Source: Ignavibacteria bacterium (GTDB lineage: Bacteria; Bacteroidota; Ignavibacteria; Tepidaquicellales; OLB5). From it: a stretch of DNA of 7,084 bases. Under the pieces are notes generated by a model that made no database searches, was not told the DNA's origin, and saw only the letters and a program-made list of their open reading frames with translations. This document shows positions 1-5,224 of this stretch, one piece after another. The translations under genes were made by a program, and so were the position numbers. The stretch is from contig JAUQWT010000003.1 in NCBI GenBank assembly GCA_030835005.1, positions 1 to 7,084 on the forward strand. The letters run 5' to 3'. The stretch's first letter is position 1, and each line of letters begins with the position of its first letter.

Positions 1-23
1 ATGGGGCTAAATTATTGGATTAC

Positions 24-55
24 TTGATTTTTAGCTTGTTTTTTAATTATATTTG
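24..55 (+). promoter_or_regulatory. Putative Bacteroidota-type promoter for the 161-1330 gene pair
   Basis: TTG at 24-26 is followed after 21 nt by TATATTTG at 48-55, an exact match to the TAnnTTTG -7 element described for Bacteroidota, with TTG as the -33 element. The same stretch also reads as a sigma70-like pair, TTGATT at 24-29 and TATATT at 48-53 with an 18-nt spacer. Transcription would start near 60, leaving a leader of about 100 nt before the ATG at 161. The region is AT-rich, so a chance match is possible. Confidence 0.4.
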
Positions 56-136
56 TAACATAAGAGAGCAAAACCAGCCTATCAAAGGGTTAAGTTACAC
101 ATATGGTATCAGATGATATATATTAATAAACTAATA

Positions 137-154
137 GTCCGAAAGGACGGGAGG
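137..154 (+). promoter_or_regulatory. GAAA-tetraloop hairpin next to a strong ribosome binding site
   Basis: GTCC (137-140) and GGAC (145-148) form a 4-bp stem closed by GAAA, a GNRA-type tetraloop. The stem is followed directly by GGGAGG (149-154), a strong Shine-Dalgarno sequence 6 nt before the ATG at 161. The hairpin leaves the ribosome binding site free, so it may act as a 5' stability element or simply keep the site exposed. The rest of the leader (about 60-136) shows only weak pairings, such as TATCA/TGATA around 107-118, and I could not match it to a known riboswitch class. Confidence 0.4.
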
Positions 155-160
155 GCATAA

Positions 161-412
161 ATGAAGCCGACAGTTAAGTCAAAGACCGATAATCCGTTAA
201 GCGAGCTGATTGACGATGAAACTTATAATAATTTGAAGAAATACAAATTATTGGATGAAAAGGCTATACGCGATTACAAAATACGGCAAATGTACAAGGA
301 TATGAGAAGGGAAATGAGCGCAGGGGAGGCTATTGATAAGATACAGGAGATGTTCCCTTATCTTCAGTTCGATACAATAAGAAAGATCGTTTACCAGGTT
401 TCTAAAAAGTAA
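161..412 (+). CDS. Small basic helical protein of unknown function, possible HTH
   Basis: This encodes 83 residues, and I do not recognise the family. The ATG is supported by GGGAGG at 149-154. The protein is rich in Lys, Arg, Asp and Glu and lacks a signal peptide or membrane segment, so it is probably cytoplasmic. Residues 18-50 look like one or two amphipathic helices. Residues 53-80 (SAGEAIDKIQEMFPYLQF followed by DTIRKIVYQV) have the rhythm of a helix-turn-helix: a helix, a short turn at Pro66-Tyr67, then a second helix with Ile73, Ile76 and Val77. That reading is tentative. The gene lies 39 nt upstream of nadE on the same strand with no terminator between them, so co-transcription is likely. 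A role in regulating NAD synthesis would be speculation. Confidence is for a real gene, not a function. Confidence 0.75.
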   Translation: MKPTVKSKTDNPLSELIDDETYNNLKKYKLLDEKAIRDYKIRQMYKDMRREMSAGEAIDKIQEMFPYLQFDTIRKIVYQVSKK

Positions 413-451
413 GATCTGTTTGAGAATTATGGCTAAGGCAGGACGCACGAT

Positions 452-1330
452 TTGGAAATAATCAGGGCAAATGGCAGGAATTCTAACGCTTCGAACAGAT
501 ATAATCCATTTGAATTACCTATCAGCCGGGACTTAATAAGAGTTCTGGCTGATTTTATTTTCAATGAAACCAACCGTTTCGGGCTTTCTAAAGTGGTGGT
601 TGGGCTCTCGGGAGGAATCGATTCTACAGTAGCAGCTTATCTTGCAGTAAAAGCGCTCGGGCCCAAAAATGTGCTCGGTGTTTTGATGCCTTACAGGACA
701 TCCAGTGCAGATAGTGTAAGTGATGCTCTAAAGGTTGTTAAAGACCTTAAGATCAAAAGCATGATAATAAACCTTACCGGAGCTGTAGATGCACTTTCCG
801 AAAATGATCCTGACATTTTAAAAAACAAAGTTCGTTTCGGAAACATAATGGCAAGGATGAGGATGATATGCCTTTATGATCAGTCATATGAATACAAAGG
901 ACTTGTACTCGGAACAGGAAACAAAACAGAGATTTTGCTGGGTTATACAACTCTATTTGGTGATGCGGCAAGTGCCATAAATCCTTTGGGTGACCTTTAT
1001 AAAACCCAGGTGTGGCAATTGGCTGAAGTCTTGAAATGTCCCAAGCAGATAATCAGAAAGAAACCATCGGCAGATCTTTGGTCCGGACAAACAGATGAAG
1101 GTGAATTGGGATTCACGTACAAAGAAGCGGACGAACTGCTTTATTATATGATCGACCAGCGGTACAATGATGATGAACTCAGTGATTTGGGATTCAAGCC
1201 CGCATTCATTAAGTCAGTGAGGGATAAAATACGTTTTAACCAGTTTAAGCGTGTTCCGCCCTTAATTGCTAAGGTTTCCAACCGTACCGTAAATATCGAT
1301 TTCAGATATAACAGGGATTGGGGAAGCTGA
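452..1330 (+). CDS. nadE: NH3-dependent NAD+ synthetase
   Basis: This cytoplasmic enzyme carries out the last step of NAD+ synthesis: ATP-dependent amidation of nicotinic acid adenine dinucleotide through an adenylated intermediate. The protein has 292 residues, about the size of the short ammonia-using form, and lacks the N-terminal glutaminase (nitrilase-like) domain of the glutamine-dependent form. The N-type ATP pyrophosphatase loop SGGIDST is at residues 53-59. Further family signatures are GTGNKTE (154-160), the loop KPSADLW (204-210) followed by GQTDE, and the C-terminal KRVPP (266-270). The start is TTG: a stop lies in frame at 434, no ATG occurs before the P-loop, and AGGA at 440-443 sits 8 nt upstream. 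The ammonia donor must come from the free pool or another protein. The small upstream gene probably shares its transcript. Confidence 0.96.
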   Translation: MEIIRANGRNSNASNRYNPFELPISRDLIRVLADFIFNETNRFGLSKVVVGLSGGIDSTVAAYLAVKALGPKNVLGVLMPYRTSSADSVSDALKVVKDLKIKSMIINLTGAVDALSENDPDILKNKVRFGNIMARMRMICLYDQSYEYKGLVLGTGNKTEILLGYTTLFGDAASAINPLGDLYKTQVWQLAEVLKCPKQIIRKKPSADLWSGQTDEGELGFTYKEADELLYYMIDQRYNDDELSDLGFKPAFIKSVRDKIRFNQFKRVPPLIAKVSNRTVNIDFRYNRDWGS

Positions 1331-1369
1331 CACAAATGAAAAACTCTAATATCCAACAAGGAATATAAT

Positions 1370-1400
1370 ACAGTGGCATAGGGACCCTGTTTTCTTTTCT
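1370..1400 (+). terminator. Weak candidate terminator after nadE
   Basis: ACAG (1370-1373) can pair with CTGT (1387-1390), extended by one or two interior pairs across a mismatch, and is followed by a T-rich run at 1391-1400. It lies 40 nt past the nadE stop in the spacer between convergent genes, where a terminator is expected. The stem is short and imperfect, so support is modest. I see no clear hairpin plus T-run serving the opposite gene. Confidence 0.3.
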
Positions 1401-1473
1401 AATGAGAAGTGAATTTGATCAGAATAATTCTAAGGCAATAATTGTTCAAGCCAGCCGGATACAAAAGGAGACT

Positions 1474-2712
1474 CTAGTTACTCATAAAGTAATCGGCTTT
1501 ATCGATCCACTCGTTCAAAGTCGGAGCCATTGAAGGATCAAGATTCTTAGCCTTTTTCCAATCAGTAATAGCCTCGGAATAATCGTGGTTATAGTAATAT
1601 GATATCCCCCTGTTCAGGTAGGCCTGAATATAACCTTTATCCATCTTAATGACTTTAGTAAAATCCTTTACAGCTTCAGTCCAATCCTGTTGCTGCATGT
1701 ATGCCAGGCCCCTTGAGTAAACCGGTCCTACTAGTTCGGGAAACTTGCTCATAATCTTGCTGTAGTCCTTAATTGCCTGTTCGTAATTTTCCATTTTATA
1801 ATTAATGTCTGCGCGATTAATTACTGGGGCGAGATAATCAATATCAATTTTAGATGACTGGTTGAAATCCTTCAGTGCTTTTTCATATTCTTTCAATTGC
1901 ATATAAGTAAGTCCCCTGAAATTAAGGCAAATGGCATCATTTGGTACAAGCTTCAAGAACTTATCGAAATATTCAAGCGAGGCTTCGTAGTTTGCATCTT
2001 CATAAAGTTTCTTTCCCTTGAAGAACAAATTGATTGACTCAAGCTTTACTTTATCAGAATACACCCCTAAATCAACATTAAGGACATCTTCTATTTTTAT
2101 GGCAAAATTCAGGTTTTGACCTTCCTTGAATCCCATAGTGCTGATCCCTATTAACTCTCCTTCAGAATTCAGAACTGCCCCTCCGCTTGAACCGGGCGAA
2201 AGGCCGGCACTTATCTGAATATACTCGATGTCGTTCTTCTTATCCTCAAATTTCCTGAAACCTCCGATCAAACCTTCAGTAATCGTGTTTTCCATCCCCA
2301 TTGGGCTGCCGATTGCGTAAACTTTGTTCCCCGCCTTCAATGTAACGGTGGTTCCGATCTTGACCTGTGGAAAATCCCCGTCTTCCAGTTTCAAAATCAA
2401 TACATCTTTATCGATACTTAAGCCAACAATTTCAGAAAACTTTATTTCCTTATCCATATGTTTCAGTACCAGTTTTTCGTTTCCTGCGAAGATGTGAAAA
2501 TTAGTTATAAGGATGTTCTTATCTTTAAGGATCACACCGCTGCCCTGAGTCGATTTTTCACCTCCAAAATCATATGCTTCTACAACAACAATTGCACCAC
2601 TGACTGATGTGAATATTTCATCTGCGGTTTGTGAAAACAGCAGAAGGTCTGAAAAAAGCAAACCAAAAAAAGAAAGTATGAACGCGGTCACGGCTTTTGG
2701 GTTTCTGTCCAT
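1474..2712 (-). CDS. Exported trypsin-like (S1C/DegP-type) serine protease with TPR repeats
   Basis: This 412-residue protein is a predicted exported endopeptidase. A hydrophobic N-terminal segment (residues 7-27) looks like a signal peptide or anchor. The protease domain spans about 31-210 and carries a full catalytic triad: His73 in ITNFHIF, Asp103 in DKDVLILKL, and Ser176 in SPGSSGGAV. The spacing matches the HtrA/DegP family. After it come five consecutive TPR-like repeats (about 227-259, 260-292, 293-326, 327-360, 361-394), with recurring patterns such as YEKALKDF and YSEAITDW. No PDZ domain is visible, so substrate or partner recognition is probably by the TPR array. The ATG is backed by GGAGG (minus strand, 2723-2719), 6 nt upstream. 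It is divergent from the subtilase across 273 bp and convergent with nadE. Likely site is the periplasm or the outer face of the inner membrane. The substrate is unknown. Confidence 0.9.
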   Translation of the reverse strand: MDRNPKAVTAFILSFFGLLFSDLLLFSQTADEIFTSVSGAIVVVEAYDFGGEKSTQGSGVILKDKNILITNFHIFAGNEKLVLKHMDKEIKFSEIVGLSIDKDVLILKLEDGDFPQVKIGTTVTLKAGNKVYAIGSPMGMENTITEGLIGGFRKFEDKKNDIEYIQISAGLSPGSSGGAVLNSEGELIGISTMGFKEGQNLNFAIKIEDVLNVDLGVYSDKVKLESINLFFKGKKLYEDANYEASLEYFDKFLKLVPNDAICLNFRGLTYMQLKEYEKALKDFNQSSKIDIDYLAPVINRADINYKMENYEQAIKDYSKIMSKFPELVGPVYSRGLAYMQQQDWTEAVKDFTKVIKMDKGYIQAYLNRGISYYYNHDYSEAITDWKKAKNLDPSMAPTLNEWIDKADYFMSN

Positions 2713-2731
2713 TTAGGGCCTCCATTAGCAC

Positions 2732-2762
2732 CAAAAATAATATAAAGCATCTGAAAAAACAA
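2732..2762 (-). promoter_or_regulatory. Putative Bacteroidota-type promoter for the TPR protease
   Basis: On the minus strand TTG (2762-2760) is followed after 20 nt by TATTTTTG (2739-2732), an exact TAnnTTTG match with typical spacing. Transcription would begin near 2726, just ahead of the GGAGG ribosome binding site (2723-2719) and the ATG at 2712, giving a very short leader. A perfect TATAAT also occurs on the minus strand at 2769-2764, but its upstream -35 match is poor. Confidence 0.45.
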
Positions 2763-2886
2763 TATTATAGCGGTTAGGGATATTTTCGGTGTAAAACTGT
2801 GCGAATAGTTTGATTTCTCCTATCTGTATTCAGAATTGTCAAAAATGTACGAAAAATTGGAACAAAAAAGTCAACTATCAGGTATT

Positions 2887-2941
2887 TAAGATGTCTGTTC
2901 TAAGTAAAATTGGATAATCATCTTAGAGTAGAAAATGATTA
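2887..2941. promoter_or_regulatory. Two overlapping inverted repeats upstream of the subtilase promoter
   Basis: TAAGATG (2887-2893) is the perfect inverse of CATCTTA (2919-2925), and TAATCAT (2915-2921) is the perfect inverse of ATGATTA (2935-2941). The pairs share CAT at 2919-2921, so as hairpins they would exclude one another. The second pair has half-site centres 20 bp apart, about two helical turns, and ends 5 bp before the putative -35 box. Candidate operator for a dimeric regulator. AT-rich sequence makes chance 7-bp repeats plausible. Confidence 0.3.
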
Positions 2942-2946
2942 ATTCA

Positions 2947-2975
2947 TTGAATTTATGCTAATTTTAAACTATATT
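2947..2975 (+). promoter_or_regulatory. Putative promoter for the subtilase gene
   Basis: TTGAAT (2947-2952) and TATATT (2970-2975) are separated by exactly 17 nt, a good sigma70-like pair. The -10 region also reads TATATTTA, one base from TAnnTTTG. The predicted start of transcription is near 2982, only a few bases before the ATG at 2986, so the mRNA may be leaderless. This fits the absence of any Shine-Dalgarno sequence there. Confidence 0.45.
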
Positions 2976-2985
2976 TAATGTTCTT

Positions 2986-4785
2986 ATGCAAATAAAAATC
3001 ACGTTACTGTTTGCAATTATTGCGGTTTCCGCTTGCTCAATTTCAGCACAATTCGGAGATTTTACTTCTTCAACTGTTCTGAAAGAGAAATTCACTGATA
3101 GAAACGGCAATCCTCTGACCGGCAAGGGTATTGTTATCGGAGATGTTGACTCGGGAATTGATGTATTCCACCCGATGTTCTTTTTTGCCGATGGCGGAGA
3201 GTTCTCATGGATAGATGTGAATGGCGATGGTAAGTTGACACCGGGAGATGACGGTATCGATAAGAACGGCGACGGAAAGATCTCGGACAAAGAGATAATA
3301 AGATATGTCGAAATATCGGACAATACCTGGGGTATGCTTGGCTCGCTTGGCGCAGAGCCACGGAAATACAATCCGGGATTTGATTTTTTATACTTAGATG
3401 CGAACGGGAACAAGAAAAGAGATTTTGGGCCGAAATCAGGATTTACCGAAAGCGAACCAACTTACGGTGAACAGTTTTTCATAGCCCTTGATGATAATAA
3501 GAATGAGAAAATAGAAGCAGGAGAGAAGCTAGTTGCGCTTAAGACCTCTAAGATACGCTCTGTCAGGCAGCGAGACGGAATTATCAGGAAGCGCGGAATT
3601 GATCTAATTCTGACCGAGGAAGACAAGAACGGGCACGGCACCGGTGTGGCTGGTCTAATCATTGGAGGACATTATGGTGTGCAGAAAATACACGGACTTG
3701 CTCCTGATGCAGAGATGGTTTTTTCATGTATTCAGTATGCATACACTCCGCGGTTTGTGAGGAATTTCCCGGAACTTATAAGTTTTTTGAAAGACGAGAA
3801 AGTAAATATCCTGCTATTTGAAGACGGCGAATGGATGTGGGAATTTATGGACGGCTCCAGTGAAGAAGAGGAAATGGTTAACCAGATGGCGAGGGACGGG
3901 ATAACAGTTATCGGCGGTTCAGGAAATATGTCCGGAGGTAATATGGTGATAATCGATACTCTGCTTGCCGGGACAACAGAGACATATATTGCAAGCTGTT
4001 CGGGCAAGCCTGAGGATGAAGTAAAGAAAAATGACGGTGTCTATTTTTCATTTCTATGGAAAGATCCAGAAAATAACATAACGTTTACGGTTGAGACGCC
4101 AGATGGGAAGTCATCTGAAGAAATTTCTTCAGGGAGCGGTTTCATAAAAGTCGGTCAGTATAATTTGTTTTACAGCCGCGAAGTATCTTCAAAAGGGACT
4201 GTGATGATGAAGTTCGGTGCTTCTGCACAGGATTCAGATATTGTTCGCGGCAAATTCAAAATAAGACTTACAAGCAGCAGGAATGAATTTGTAAGAGCTT
4301 ACGTCGTTGATGTAACTCAGTCATGGGCAGGAAATGCAAGATGGATAAATCATCCGAATATTAGTGATGAATCGAATATTTGCTTCCCTTCAACTGCCGA
4401 TAGCATCATAGCAGTTGGTGCATATGTTTACAATATGGGATGGGGAGATAAAGTTGGTGATCTTGCAACTTACAGCAGCAGAGGATATAACATAACCGGA
4501 AAACTTGGAGTAGATATTACCGGACCGGGTCACTCAACTTTCAGCACTGAAAAAAACCTGAGCTACCAGATATTCAGCGGAACAAGCTCAGCAGCTCCGC
4601 ATGTAGTCGGTACTGCCGCATTGCTGCTGCAATATAATCCGAACCTGACACATGAGCAAATAAGAGCTATACTGATGAATACTGCAAGAAAAGATAATTT
4701 TACTGGAGATGTACCTAATGCAGACTGGGGCTACGGCAAGCTGAACTCAGAAGGCGCAATAAGATACGTGATTTCAAACGAATAA
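2986..4785 (+). CDS. Exported subtilisin-family (S8) serine protease with EF-hand-like insertion
   Basis: This 599-residue protein is a secreted or surface endopeptidase. The N-terminus is a signal peptide (hydrophobic 6-16). It may be cut before Gln22 (SISA-Q), but VSAC at 14-17 also fits a lipobox, so it could be a lipoprotein. The S8 triad is complete: Asp55 in GDVDSGID, His217 in NGHGTG, Ser534 in SGTSSAAP, with oxyanion Asn314 in GGSGN. Asp to His is 162 residues, against 32 in classical subtilisin. The extra segment holds EF-hand-like loops at 77-88, 92-103 and 169-180 and a partial one at 138-146. A second insertion of about 150 residues lies between Asn314 and Ser534 and looks beta-rich. 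There is no visible I9 propeptide and no C-terminal sorting domain. The start is fixed by the signal peptide and an in-frame stop at 2965. No Shine-Dalgarno is present. Confidence 0.93.
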   Translation: MQIKITLLFAIIAVSACSISAQFGDFTSSTVLKEKFTDRNGNPLTGKGIVIGDVDSGIDVFHPMFFFADGGEFSWIDVNGDGKLTPGDDGIDKNGDGKISDKEIIRYVEISDNTWGMLGSLGAEPRKYNPGFDFLYLDANGNKKRDFGPKSGFTESEPTYGEQFFIALDDNKNEKIEAGEKLVALKTSKIRSVRQRDGIIRKRGIDLILTEEDKNGHGTGVAGLIIGGHYGVQKIHGLAPDAEMVFSCIQYAYTPRFVRNFPELISFLKDEKVNILLFEDGEWMWEFMDGSSEEEEMVNQMARDGITVIGGSGNMSGGNMVIIDTLLAGTTETYIASCSGKPEDEVKKNDGVYFSFLWKDPENNITFTVETPDGKSSEEISSGSGFIKVGQYNLFYSREVSSKGTVMMKFGASAQDSDIVRGKFKIRLTSSRNEFVRAYVVDVTQSWAGNARWINHPNISDESNICFPSTADSIIAVGAYVYNMGWGDKVGDLATYSSRGYNITGKLGVDITGPGHSTFSTEKNLSYQIFSGTSSAAPHVVGTAALLLQYNPNLTHEQIRAILMNTARKDNFTGDVPNADWGYGKLNSEGAIRYVISNE

Positions 4786-4800
4786 TTAATTTAACATAAT
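4772..4800 (+). promoter_or_regulatory. Possible promoter for rpsR
   Basis: TTTCAA (4772-4777) and CATAAT (4795-4800) are 17 nt apart. The -10 matches TATAAT at five of six positions, while the -35 is poor. The box begins inside the last codons of the subtilase. Transcription from near 4807 would give a leader of about 50 nt. No terminator is visible after the subtilase, so read-through from it is an alternative. Confidence 0.25.
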
Positions 4801-4829
4801 AAATAAACACAAGAGCAGGCGCAATTAAT

Positions 4830-4853
4830 TGATTCGCTTCGCCCTGAATCAGG
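4830..4853 (+). promoter_or_regulatory. Dyad overlapping the rpsR ribosome binding site
   Basis: TGATTC (4830-4835) is the inverse of GAATCA (4846-4851) with a 10-nt loop. Alternatively CCTG (4843-4846) pairs with CAGG (4850-4853) around AAT. Both use bases of the AGGA Shine-Dalgarno (4851-4854), so either fold could lower translation of S18. Stems are short, so the effect would be mild if real. Confidence 0.25.
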
Positions 4854-4858
4854 AAAAA

Positions 4859-5149
4859 ATGAGAAAAAACAAAAGAGAAGAGCAGAGTCAGTACAAGACA
4901 ATGCAAATGAACCAGAAACAGCAGCAGCAAAGGAAAAAGAAAGTTGATCCATTAAAGACTCGCGGTATCAAGTATATTGATTACAAAGATACCAGGCTGC
5001 TTGCAAGGTTTGTTAACGAACAGGGTAAGATACTTCCTTCGAGGATAACGGGAATAAGCTCGAAGATGCAGAGACAGCTCACCGAAGCTATTAAAAGGGC
5101 AAGACATCTTGCACTGATGCCGTTCGTAAGCGAAGAGTTCAGGCCGTAA
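4859..5149 (+). CDS. rpsR: 30S ribosomal protein S18, cysteine-free and stand-alone
   Basis: S18 is a small-subunit protein that pairs with S6 on the platform of the 30S subunit. From this ATG the protein is 96 residues. The S18 core is clear: GIKYIDYKD (36-44), NEQGKILPSRITG (53-65), QRQLTEAIKRARHLALMPF (71-89). A Gln/Lys-rich tail fills residues 1-28. A longer form could start at TTG 4829, adding ten residues. I prefer ATG 4859 because AGGA lies 4 nt upstream and the tail already exceeds the usual length. In typical S18 a Cys-containing segment precedes GIKYIDYKD. Here it reads KVDPLKTR with no cysteine, and the usual PRRITGTS reads PSRITGIS. The gene is not beside rpsF, ssb or rplI, so it may be a second, diverged copy. 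A strong terminator follows. Confidence 0.92.
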   Translation: MRKNKREEQSQYKTMQMNQKQQQQRKKKVDPLKTRGIKYIDYKDTRLLARFVNEQGKILPSRITGISSKMQRQLTEAIKRARHLALMPFVSEEFRP

Positions 5150-5181
5150 GCTGAGCTCAAATGAACTTTATTTCTTGATCG

Positions 5182-5220
5182 AGCCTGTTTCTGTTCTGCA
5201 GAAACAGGCTTTTTCTGTTT
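5182..5220 (+). terminator. Strong intrinsic terminator after rpsR
   Basis: AGCCTGTTTCTG (5182-5193) pairs perfectly over 12 bp with CAGAAACAGGCT (5199-5210) around a 5-nt loop. The stem is followed by TTTTCTGTTT (5211-5220). It lies 32 nt after the rpsR stop and works for the plus strand only. It ends 4 nt before the ATG of the nuclease gene, leaving no room for a separate promoter after it. Confidence 0.9.
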
Positions 5221-5224
5221 AAAA

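Noticed and set aside
3..119. Frame open from the window edge that could be the tail of an upstream gene
   Set aside because: Only about 38 codons, no recognisable protein pattern, and it overlaps the putative promoter at 24-55.
60..160. Possible riboswitch in the leader of the first gene (runs such as GCAAAACC and the GAAA hairpin)
   Set aside because: Only short pairings are present and the order of conserved blocks does not fit c-di-GMP, cobalamin, TPP or other classes I know.
429..461. Ten-codon ATG mini-ORF overlapping the nadE TTG start in another frame
   Set aside because: No ribosome binding site of its own that I can point to and chance occurrence is likely; a coupling role would need evidence.
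1402..1440. Direct AATAATT repeats and a TGATCA palindrome in the convergent spacer
   Set aside because: Short AT-rich repeats with no hairpin plus T-run for the minus-strand gene; expected by chance.
2964..3413. Long antisense open frame (149 codons) on the minus strand within the subtilase gene
   Set aside because: The sense strand has a complete protease with all catalytic motifs; the antisense product is low-complexity Ser/Pro-rich, as expected of a shadow frame.
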